The position numbers were made by a program, and so were the translations under genes. From Suillus spraguei (Eukaryota; Basidiomycota; Agaricomycetes; Boletales; Suillaceae), in the NCBI GenBank assembly GCA_016800925.1, contig JABCPU010000111.1, forward strand, positions 1 through 64,000: 64,000 bases of DNA, given 5' to 3'. The notes beneath the pieces are model-generated. The model saw only the letters and a program-made list of their open reading frames with translations, was not told the DNA's origin and made no database searches. Shown piece after piece: positions 11,950-22,097 of the stretch (within the stretch, counting starts at the first letter, position 1; the number at the start of each line of letters is the position of its first letter).

Positions 11950-14900
11950 CTATATCAAAGCCTGCTCGACATAGAAATCCCTTGCATCAGCCAACAGCTC
12001 AACCAAAGTCCCCAACCAATCCTCCTCCACAATCGCCTTTTCCTTCGCCCATGCATCCAATCTTACGCTCTTAACAGTCATAGCAAACGCAGCGCTCACA
12101 GGTCGATGATCGCTCACATTCGCCTCGTATCGTCTATAATGCAGCTGCTTCACGCGCTCTGGGTCTCTTGAACGCCAAAGCACGCGATCGCACCACGCTG
12201 GCACCCGTTTTTTCTCGCTCGTGTCAAATTCGTTCGAACGGCGGTCGTATTTGTAGGTAGGGAGAAGGTGAGAGGTCCTTCGTGGAAGGAGCGGAGACGG
12301 AATCCGCGGTTGTGCTTCATTTCTTTTAGGAGTTGATCGTGTGTGTGCAGGGCTTCGAGGTCACCAGATTGGATGGAGGAGATAACGGCGTCGCGGCGTT
12401 GGTCGATGCGATAGTTTAAATCGCCGTTGAGCTAAGAATTGATCGATCAGGTACGGATTCAAGGAAAGGAATGAATGAAACGCACGAAGACGATCTCATG
12501 ATCTAGAACCATAGACCCATCTCCGCCACCGACATATACAAGAGACTCATCGATAGCATCCGATGATGGAAACACGGACTTTTCCTCCAACATCGCAGTC
12601 ACATCCGCATTGCGTTGTCGCACGTGATGCTGCCCAGCCGCAAGATGGCAATTGATGAAACAAATTGACGAATCACCGATTACGAACCGCGCGACGATGC
12701 CTCCCTGCGCACATAGCATCAGCATGCACTTTAGCAAAAACAAATACGCGCACCTTATTACCGTACCTCCCACCCATCCCCCGCTTGATCGTTGTTATCG
12801 CTACATCCTTGAGCGCAGTCCTCTCCGAGTTCTTCACGAACATACAAGTAAAAAGCCCGACAAGACTTTCGGTATGTATCACCGTATACCCCTCTGCAAG
12901 CGCTTGAACCTCCGTCACAAGCCGATCATGCCACCGCCTATAGCTAGAAGTCACTTTTTCTGATATCCTGCCATCCTCGCCCTTTTTCTTTCCACCCAAT
13001 AATACAGTCTTTGCAGCCATCTTGCGGCTTTCAAGGTCAATGAGCTCTTGGAATCCAAAAGAGATGATATCAGGTGGTGGTGAGACGGACGTGAGAGCGT
13101 CGTTTAGGAAGGTCAGGTTCGCGGAGTAGTCGGTGAGTGCTTCAGGTTTGGCGGCGTCTACGTTCCAGGAAACGACGAGAACATTGATGGTGCGGAAAGA
13201 GCTGAATTCGCGCTCACGCTTCAAGAGCTCATTACCTACCCCAACTGATAAGCTCACATCGGTGAAACAAAACACAGCACGCACCAATCCAGTCGATCCC
13301 CAATAACCCATCCCAGAACCTCATTTGCTCATCCCTACCAACGCTCACCACACTCAACTTCTCCTCCTTCTCGATAGACCACGGATCCACGAACATACGC
13401 ATGACTGGTAACCCAGAATGCGCGTTCCACGCGTTCGTCACAACCCAAGGGCGGGACGACACGTCATACGCGCATATAACGCCCGTACGTCCACCAGCCC
13501 ACAAACGCATCCCGACGCCTTCGAGACTGAGCACGTCCGACGAGCTCACTTTGACTATGTCCGTGCACTCGGGTCCTGCGGCTAGATTCCAGATGCTGAT
13601 GAATCCGCCCTCGTGCCCAAGATAAGCAAACCCCGGATGTGATTGGAGGAGCGTGCCGCTTGTTACTGCGCCAACGTGATGAGTGGTGTTGGGGAGGACG
13701 CTCACGTTGCGCGCGATGCTGCCTGGGGTGAAGACGTCGTAGATCTTGACTATGGGTACTGCAGTAGGTCCAGAACCATTGGTATCGCTTCGTACGCTCG
13801 TCCAGAGAAGACCCCCAAGCAACTTTACAAATTCTTGTTTTTCTGCGGTGCGGTACACCCGTGGGGCGGTAAATGTCAGACTTGGGACGTCGGAACCGGA
13901 TGTAGCTGCCGGTTCGAATACGAGCACTTTCCCGCTTTCGTCTACACTGATCATTGCGTTGCGATGACGGAATATATGCGTCACGACACCCGCATGCGCA
14001 CCGAACTTTGACCCGATGACCTCCCCAGAATACATATCCAACTCAACAAGATGCCCTTCCTTGGTCCCAGCCCATACCACACCGCCCGCACTCCTAGCTC
14101 GGAACTCAAGGGCAGTCACTTTCGCATCGCGCACTCCCATTTCTCTGGTGTCCACCACCCATATTGGCACATCAGTTTGCCGAGTGAGATCGAAACAGCG
14201 CAAGTGGTGGTGAGTAGCGACAAGCGCGCGGGTACTAGCTACCGCAACTTGGGCTGCATATGCAGGAAGGTGTATTTTTGGAGTGCGTAGGATGGGTGGA
14301 CGACGAGATGCACGACTCGCGTCTGGAAGAAGTGTGCGTGGGTCATCGCCTCCGTCTTCTGCACCGGAATCTTCATCTGATGAAGGGGTATGTGCGCGTC
14401 GTGCGGGAGGGAGTTTGTCGCCTGGTGCAATGGTACGCGTTGGTGGGGGTGGGAGTTTGTTGCTTCCGAGGGGTTTACGGTCGGAGATGAAGTCGTTGGA
14501 CGCGGGAGCAGCTGTATTCATGTTGTGGCGTGCGGGGAGGGAAGGAGGGACGTCTGAGATGTCTTCGGGTGTTAGATGGCGTGAGGGGAGGGGAGGGGGA
14601 CTGTTAGGTGTAGGAGTTGAACTGGATGAGGAATTGCGGCTGTTTTCGTTTGCACCGCGTCGTGGAGGGGGAGGAGGGGGGACTGTCAGATTTAGGCGTG
14701 AAGGAGGTTTGTGTGAGGGTGATATACTTGCTATGCTGTCACTGCTATCTGAGTATTCGCGGGTATGACGGGTAGTTACAGATTGGAGTGAAGTCTCGGA
14801 TCCGTGATCGGAGAAGGGACTATGTGTTGAAGAGGAGTTGGAGCTGGAATGATGGAAATCATCACCGGTGTCAAAGAGAGCAGAGCGATGGGGCGGGGGT

Positions 14901-15724
14901 GGTGGTGGTGGTGGACGGCGGTGGGTTATTGGTGGACTGGATGCAAGAATATTAGGTTCTGAGTTGGATGTGAGATGGTCATTACGTGGAAGGGGTTTAG
15001 GTGTGGACTGGGGTGTATGTAAAATTGCACTGTAATGGTATTAGGACGTTTTGTTGCAAATGCAGACAACAGGTACTCACGAGAAACGATTTCTAAGAGA
15101 AGCAACGCCGATCATGCGGGGTGATTCAAACGCGTCAAAATATTCGTCAGAAGGAGTATCTTCTGGACTTGCCACTAACTGAGAAGAAGGTCGTGGAGGA
15201 GTAGAGTGGAGGACGTTGGGTTCGCTTTGAGTGTCTAAAAGGGAAAGCCGTGGAGCTGGTTTTATGGAAGCTTTGTGAGGAGAAGCAGCTGCGGTTCTGA
15301 CACGGGTTGCATTATATGGAGCTAGCGGGCGATGACATAGATGAAACACTTACGCGAAACGTTCCCTCAATGATGACACTCCACCTCCACGAGGAGCATC
15401 GTCATCGTCGACTGACAAGTGTTCTGGACTAACGCGTGGTGATCTGAGAGCTGCTGGTACTGGTACAGGTCGTAACAAGGGTGAAATGGCAGGAGACATA
15501 GTTGGTTTTTTGACCAAACGGGATGGCGGAGGTGGTGGTGGTGCACGCTTAGAGCTAATAGGCAAGGCTGAGTCCTTCCGCAGTTCACGATGTGCATCAT
15601 GCTGGCGAGGCGATATAATCTGGTTTTTGGTTGAATTATCTTGAGCAAGCTGTTCGAATCTGCTCTTTAAACTTTTGATAGAGGGAGTAGGTGCAGACTC
15701 GATTCCAAGCTGATCCTCGGCCAT
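11950..15724 (-). CDS. WD40-inositol polyphosphate 5-phosphatase
   Basis: Predicted to remove the 5-phosphate of phosphoinositides at membranes. Exons: 15354-15724, 15081-15296, 13285-15029, 12754-13244, 12486-12704 and 11950-12431, about 1,170 aa. The N-terminal third is Pro/Ser-rich with poly-Pro tracts. A central WD40-like propeller follows (ending EQMRFWDGLLGIDW), then a C-terminal IPPc domain. Catalytic-domain motifs in order: SWNVDAAKP, ISFGFQELIDL, GRYGNK-GGIVARF across an intron, FINCHLAAGQ, LNGDLNYRI, PAWCDRVLW and SDHRPVSA. The last exon is one base short: the frame changes between FHEGPLTF and PTYKYDRR at CCC (plus-strand GGG 12260-12262), where CCCC would keep it open. The other motifs are intact, so I keep it as a gene and suspect a consensus error. 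Confidence 0.88.
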
Positions 15725-16178
15725 GAAATGAATCTTCTCAGCGTGCAGTACTCTTCGCAACCGAGGAAGCCTTGTTAAGGGTCGGCGTGAGACCCGCACG
15801 AAATTGACAAAAACTAGTGGACTACTTCAGTTCGTCGCTGTCGTCGGCGTCGTCGAACTCGTAGTCGTCCGAGTGGGACCACCTTCACGAGAGTACTGTA
15901 GCCGCCGAGAATTACTACCATTTTTAGCCGCTCGCTATAATGATCATACAAGATCAGTCGCGTGCATCATTACTCATGAATGTTCCTTGTACTAGTCTTA
16001 ACTTGGTTTGAACCGTCTTGCCGCATCACCCTTCTATCAGCCCATTTTCATCTCATCTTCTATCTAAAGTCTGTCTCCGCACGCACCTGATCCCCCTGCC
16101 GTGCATGTGCTGTAACCTATTTAATATGCACTAATAATTCCTTCGGGCCCTCAGACGAGCTTTCGTCCCACCCGCTCC
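15725..16178. other. Divergent promoter region
   Basis: Shared upstream region of the 5-phosphatase (minus) and the MFS transporter (plus). It contains CT-rich stretches near 16030-16070 and ATTTAATATG at about 16118, but no clear TATA box. Confidence 0.45.
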
Positions 16179-18261
16179 ATGCCCCCATCTCCTCCACGAC
16201 CCGAGACCCACCTACCAGTTAATTCGATCGACCTTCATGTTCACGTCCCCTCCGTGATTCCAGAACACAGCCTTGAACTCAAAATTCAGGATGACCAGTT
16301 AGAGGATCCATGGCAGCACGACCCAGTCAACCCCAGGAATTGGTCTCCGGTAAAAAAGTGGACAACTATTGCAATCGTCCGTTCTTGCTTCAAAAATACT
16401 TAACTATGAGGATTGATTTTTTCCCTGTTAGGTTGCGCTCTACACTTTTGTGACACCGTTGGCAAGTTCTATCATGGCGCCTGGATTGCCAGACATTGCC
16501 ATAAAATATGGCATAACCGATCCGACAGTTACAGCCTTGACTCTCAGCATCTTCCTTCTTTCATTCGCCATCGGTCCTTTATTTGCCGCACCCTTGTCCG
16601 AGGTATACGGTCGTTTGTGGGTGCGTCATCTTCTTTTCAGGGTTCTGTCTGCCTAAATCGACTCAAGGTCCTTCACCTGGCGAATATCCTCTTCCTCGTG
16701 TTTAATCTCGGCTGCGCTTTCTCACGTAACACTGCATCTTTCCTCGTATTTCGGTTTCTGGGTACGTCATCGATCCACTATCGTCACACCTTCTCATACT
16801 CCCCAAAGCTGGCTTCGTGGGCGGTACGCCTGTAGCGTGCGGTGGAGGCGTCGTTAGCGACCTCTTCTCCGAAAGCGATCGTGCCTCCGCTATGGCACTG
16901 TACTTTGTCGGTATCTTGATAGGTTCGTTTCACTGTCTAACCTTTACACAAGTTCACACTCATCTCCAAAGGTCCTGTGGTCGCCCCCGTGATGGGAGGC
17001 TTCATCGCAGAGTCAGTCGGTATACAAAATGTTTTCTATGTCGTTGTCGGGGTCTGTGGTGTTGCCGCAGTGCTTGGGATTTTTTTCATGAGAGAATCCT
17101 ATGCACCAGTTATTCGGCTTCGCCGTGAAAAAATATCTGCGGATCTCGAAAAGGCAGCTACAATACACCCCGCATTCACCATGAACAAATGGGCTTACTT
17201 GTGGATCAACCTCAAACGACCTATCATGATTATGACTCACAGTTTCATATGTTTCATCTTGAGTTTATACATGGCTCTGTAAGTTGACTTTAGTATCATA
17301 TGACTAACTGATGAATTGTTTATTTAGGATATACGGTCAGTAGTAGAACGCCACACAAGTCGTTGGACTCGTACTAAACCATCTGACAGGTATCTACTAC
17401 TTGATGTTTACCACTTTCCCCGGTAAGATCGTGTATGTTCCAATAATACAGAAACGGATATTAAACACTTGCGCCCAGACCTCTTTTCGACCGTGTATCA
17501 CTTCAGCATCGGAATCGGAGGTTTGCCCTATCTCGGAATTGGCATTGGGTTCCTATCTGCCACCATATTTGGCGCGAGAATTTGCGACAAGACATACTTA
17601 TACGTACGTCAAGATGCGTTCTAACTTTACGATGTTAGCTCAAGCGTTCCTGTTAGTTGGCTGCGAAAAATGGAGGAAAGGGTAAGCCGGAGATGCGCGT
17701 GCCCACTCTGATATTCGGCTCGTTGGTCGTCCCAGTGGGACTACTGTAAGATGGACGCCTCTATTTCTGTCAATTCTAAACTGATCTACGTCAGTTGGTA
17801 TGGATGGTCTGCACAAGCCAAAGTCCATTTCATGATACCCATCATCGGCACCGCTATCTTTGGATTCGGCATAGCGACAGCTTGGTGAGTGTGCCCCTTC
17901 AACACCATTCATACATAGCTGTTAAGTCTCTTTTAAAGTCTCGCCATTCAACTATACCTCGTAGATACATTTACATATGCTGCAAGCGCTCTCGCAGCTG
18001 CTTCTGTGAGTGTTCCCACTCTTACTCTTTACGTTTAATCTCTTCGTCATTCGCGCGCTGAACACCTCACGATATCAGATGTTCCGCTCACTCCTCGGGT
18101 TCGCATTCCCTCTGTTTGGACAACAGATGTTCGCTGCGCTTGGTTATGGGTGGGGTAATTCCCTTCTTGCAGGTCTTGCCATCGTCATTGGTATACCCTT
18201 CCCCATCTGGATATATTATGCTGGTGAACGTATACGTGCAAGGAGTTCTTTGACTCGTTGA
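16179..18261 (+). CDS. MFS transporter, DHA1-type (12 TM, drug/polyamine-like)
   Basis: A proton-driven export or uptake carrier of the major facilitator superfamily; the substrate cannot be told. Twelve exons fit in phase: 16179-16376, 16432-16620, 16668-16761, 16809-16922, 16972-17278, 17328-17335, 17390-17422, 17479-17603, 17657-17745, 17795-17884, 17939-18005 and 18079-18261, 498 aa. The sixth exon is only 8 nt. Family marks: NPRNWSPVKKW before TM1, VALYTFVTPLASSIMAPGLP in TM1, PLSEVYGRLWV (motif A) between TM2 and TM3, RFLAGFVGGTPVACGGG in TM4-5 and FMRESYAPVI before the cytosolic loop. The end is IWIYYAGERIRARS. Close paralogue at 25169-27280. Confidence 0.92.
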
Positions 18262-19250
18262 TTTTGATTTCTTCCGTATGAGCTTGGTCTCTCTCTTTTC
18301 GATCAGTGATCGTATTACTTAGTCATGTAGCTGCGCAAGAATTATCCGTTGCGAGCAGTGGAGCGAGTGTGGAACTGCACTGAACACATTCCACGGTGAT
18401 GTCTTAAATCCGCGTGATCAAACATCACATTATGGCTACTAGCAGCTGGCGATGGGACCAGAAGTACTATGATTTACATAAATCAGAATGCTGCACGATG
18501 ATGGAAAGTCAGACCACGTGCAGGGCTTCCACTTCTGAGAACCTTCTTATCAAGGTAAGCGCTTCTTCCCTTAATGGCTTCCGAAGTCGAACACCCTGAC
18601 GATTCTAATGTATCATGTAGATTTATTCCCACTACCACAAGGGTGTTTTGCCACTGGGACCTCATTTAAATCGGCCGTCTCCGTGTGTCCGTTGCTACCT
18701 TGGATCACATTCTTCTCTCATCTCTTCTTCGATTGCTCGTTCGCTCGGCCATTTGGGCTCAAGTTCGCGTTTCGCTGAAATTTTCATGATGGTCTTAGTG
18801 GTTCATTTCCGTGCGCTCACTACCGATGTCGAGTTCGAGGTCGCGTGTGGTCTCGATGTTGTGTTTGGGATAAACTGCGTGGCCACCGTTTTTGTGAGAA
18901 GGCGAGACTTCCATCTCCAATCCTCTATGTCTGACCTTCGAAGTGGTGACAGTGTCTCATTGTCCTCGTTTTTAAATATCTTCTGATTTCCTTCTCTGTT
19001 GCTAGAAAATTCACGTATTACTTAGTGGTAATGTCAATTATGTCGAACCTGGAACCTGCTGATGATGGTGAATTGGAATCATCTCAGTCTTCGTCCCTCG
19101 TAGACGTTCAAACTCGAGCCTTATTGGCCATGTCATCTTTTACAAGCCGTGTCAATCAGGGGTTCGTATTGGCCCTTGTTTGTCTGATGTAGACCTGCTT
19201 CTCCAGGTATGTGTTTTGCATGGTTTTCAACTTAGGAAGTCTCGTCAAGT
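18262..19250. other. Gene-poor stretch with short coding-like scraps
   Basis: No confident gene. A GTAAGC...TGTAG intron-like pair lies at about 18555-18620. A short open frame at 19031-19192 (starting MSIMSNLEPADDGELESSQS, about 53 codons) has a plausible coding composition but no recognised domain. It could be remains of a mobile element or a lineage-specific gene. Confidence 0.3.
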
Positions 19251-19251
19251 G

Positions 19252-19640
19252 GAAGAGTTAAATCAGCCTGTCTGGTTAACACAACGGAATCAAAATCTGT
19301 CTCTATTGGGCTATGCATGTTCGAAACCTGCTGAACTACACTTTTCTTTTGCATCAGAACACACTTTGACGTTCATTCATTCTTTAGAAGTTCACTGTGA
19401 CTGGTCTTAGCCGGGTGATCGTCACAGCAGAATCAAAATCTGTTTCTCTTGAACTGTGCAAGTTCGAAGCCTGCCGACGACGAGCTTTTTCTATCGGACC
19501 ACACCTTAATTCTCACTCATGGGTAGTTTCTTTGCAAGTTCACCATGACTGGTCTTAGTCCGGTGGTTGCCACAACAGACTAAAAATCTGTTCTCTTGGA
19601 CTGTGCAGGTTCGAAACCTGCCGTTGACAACAATTTTTTT
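19252..19640 (+). repeat. Three tandem tRNA-Ser-like units (decayed)
   Basis: Three units, at about 19252-19340, 19398-19482 and 19547-19628, are spaced 142-149 bp apart. Each has an anticodon-arm-like hairpin (CAGAATCAAAATCTG in unit 2, ACAGACTAAAAATCTGT in unit 3), a short variable arm (CTCTTGGACTGTGC) and a T-arm B-box (GTTCGAAACC or GTTCGAAGCC). T-runs follow (unit 3: seven T at 19634-19640). The flank ending ACTGGTCTTAG is repeated too. The layout fits a class II tRNA such as tRNA-Ser, with CTCGAAA changed to CTCAAAA-like loops by CpG loss. The 5' acceptor strands do not pair with CGTTGAC, so these are relics or a tRNA-derived repeat, not working tRNAs. Confidence 0.55.
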
Positions 19641-20660
19641 ATCAGAGCAACGGGTGGTGGACTCGTTGATATTTACTGCATGGCGAGTCATGCCTACACA
19701 TGTTCAAGACACTAATTATATTGCGTGTCGTGAGGCTGCCGCAGGTTTTAGTTCCTTAGTCAATTGCATATTGGATGAATTCATGTCGGTAGACGTGTCT
19801 GCGATTATCTGATTATCAGGGTGCTCAAAGTTGAATTTGGAGGCCGATTTGGACTTGGATTTGAATGCTCAAAAGCACCGAAATCCGATTTCGACGGATT
19901 TGACGACACCACTTTGCTGCGTCGGAGTTTAATTTATCGTTGTATCAACCGATTTGTGGTAGAGTTAAGATTCAAGAACCTTCGTAAAAAAACACCATGC
20001 CCTTTCAGACTGAATGACGACAAGCTGCAGAATCAGTGCTTGAGGCATATCTTGCAGCACTTTTTGAGCAAGGCTCACAGCGATCAGGTGCGAGTATCAA
20101 CACAATCTTTTTGATGTCTGACCTCGCTACCTCATTTTCAAGTTCTTCGAAACAAACCCTAAGCCCTTTGCCTCGTTTGTACCTCACCACTGCATCATCG
20201 CATCAAATTTGAATATATCGGGGGGTTCTTCGGTGAGTAATGCACGGGCGCAACCGCAGGAGGCGGAGATGCATACAAAAGGAAGGTATTATAATCTCTA
20301 TGCAAGGGTGTCTTGCCGACGAATATCACTCTGGGTCGGAAGTGACTGATCCGACCTCCTCTGCTGTGCTGCATGGGCATATCAGTCTGCTGTTGAGTAT
20401 TGCCGACTATGTCATGATCTTAGGCTATTTGATAGCTCGTTAAATGTTCACTGAAATATAATGAACAAGCAGGCGTAGAGAGGTACTAGGACATTGCGCA
20501 ACTGCCGCCTTGTTCATTGTTTTGTGCAATGATGTCATGGCATGAAAAACCTGTATTCGACGAGAACCCTGGACGTTCATGTGTGTTTATCCCTATTACT
20601 TTGATTTTATATCATCACGTGACCGGCGCGTCTTTGACACGTCGAATGTCTAATGTCAGC
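19641..20660. other. No confident gene
   Basis: An open frame at about 20026-20209 encodes a coding-like tail (ESVLEAYLAALFEQGSQRSG) without an upstream partner. The rest shows no recognised gene or repeat. Confidence 0.35.
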
Positions 20661-20673
20661 CGCCGTGCTGTCC

Positions 20674-20682
20674 TATATAAAT
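20674..20682 (+). promoter_or_regulatory. Candidate TATA box (TATATAAAT)
   Basis: A clean TATATAAAT followed by CT-rich sequence. Possible exons downstream (to about 21080) give only a very short product, for example ending HDKTRQWNDIT. Whether a real transcript starts here is unclear. Confidence 0.3.
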
Positions 20683-21129
20683 CCCCTTAGTCTCGTTTCA
20701 CTCACTCATCCACTTCTTTTCACAGTTTTTTTTCATCTTATTGCGTGACAACCTCCTACCAGATGTTCGAACAAGGCAAGTGGCGTGCGACTTGGAAGTA
20801 CATGGCATCCTAATGATATTCTTCTCCTTTCCACCACCAGCACTACTCTGATCCTGCTCGCCTGATGCCACATGGTGCGTTTCTTGTTCAAGTGCTCTGT
20901 ACACGCCAGAATACTAACTTTCTCTCAATCATGCCCAGGTCCAACAGCGAGTTTTCACAGAACGCAAAATGTATGTCTTGTTCTCGCCACATTCTTATCT
21001 GCCTTACTAACCAACATTGACCACCATGTGTTGAAGACAAACCCTCAAGATTCAAGAACACGACAAGACAAGACAATGGAATGATATAACATAGCTGCTG
21101 CCCTTCACGGGCGTCGCTCGCGGCGTGGA

Positions 21130-21600
21130 CGGCACAGTGGATTGAATTTGGGTCCTTCCGATCCTCTTCACGAGCGTCTGCTGGCCATATTCGCCGAGGC
21201 TCTCGGGCGTATGACTTCTCTCCGCCCTGTTTGCCTCCTCAGCATCCCCTGGTCGGTTGCACTGGCCCGCACCAGGATTGGGCACCCCGGCCCATGTCAA
21301 CTCGAGACTCTCGTTGTCTCGTAAGTTTGGGCGTGAGATGAGAGGGTAAGTTTCACTTTCATCTTCTGACCTGTTGCTGACATCGCACCAACTTCAGGGC
21401 ATCGGTGGTCCCTGTCATCCAGGTCGGGACCTAGTGGTGGCTCGGGACATGGAACATTGGCCCTGCTTTGCAGGTGCTGCTAGCATTCCATCCCGTTCGC
21501 CACCTCAGTGCCCGCCGGGTCTGGGGTGGCATCGTCACAAACAAGTCTACTTCCTCGGCGCCAAGAGGCTAAAAGAGCCGAGGTTGTTAGTGCGAATAAG
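21130..21600 (+). pseudogene. Possible F-box/LRR-type protein fragment
   Basis: The frame reads LHERLLAIFAEALGRMTSL, then QLETLVVS, then across a GT-AG intron VVPVIQVGT, a stop, and LLAFHPVRHLSARRVW. The rhythm (distance to leucine-rich lines with LxxL and RHL) recalls the C-terminal part of mushroom F-box proteins. It has a stop and no F-box, so at most a relic. The assignment is weak. Confidence 0.25.
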
Positions 21601-21639
21601 TCCACCCCGGTTTAACAAAAGAAATTTGATACACTGACG

Positions 21640-22097
21640 ACAAAAATACATACTGCACAAGAGGAGAAAGGACCATCACTGCCCAGGTTATGGGGGAAGG
21701 TGAGTAGTTGCATTTCATAACGTTCATGGTTGTCCTCGAGATCGAAGCATCAGCTCGAGACACCATGCTTTGTTATTGAATGAACTCATCATTCAAATGC
21801 CATAGCATGGAGTCTCGGTGAGCTGATCTGACGCCCGACGGTTTGTTCCTCTCGGTGTTCTAGGATTCGCAGCTACCGTCACCGCAGACATGTTATCAAT
21901 TCAAGCAGAAAATGTCACGAGAGGCCAGTTCCAACGAGGTTGGTGATTGAACATACCATATTTTTAGAATGCAGTTGCGGGAATTTCAGAAGAGTCACGG
22001 CACTGTGCAGGAAGCGGAGCTGACCGACTGGGATCTGTGCGTTGTGCTACACGTACCGCATACATAAACCATGCATTACACGAACAGTACAACAATA
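21640..22097. other. Intergenic
   Basis: 3' flank of the permease gene. No gene or repeat is recognised. Confidence 0.5.

Noticed and set aside
14260..14768. Plus-strand frames over the 5-phosphatase N-terminus
   Set aside because: Antisense shadows of the Pro/Ser-rich coding exon, which splices in phase to known domains.
20760..21092. Mini-gene of about 30 codons ending HDKTRQWNDIT after the TATA box
   Set aside because: The splice pattern is one of several possible, no start with good context fits all exons, and no pheromone CaaX end is present.
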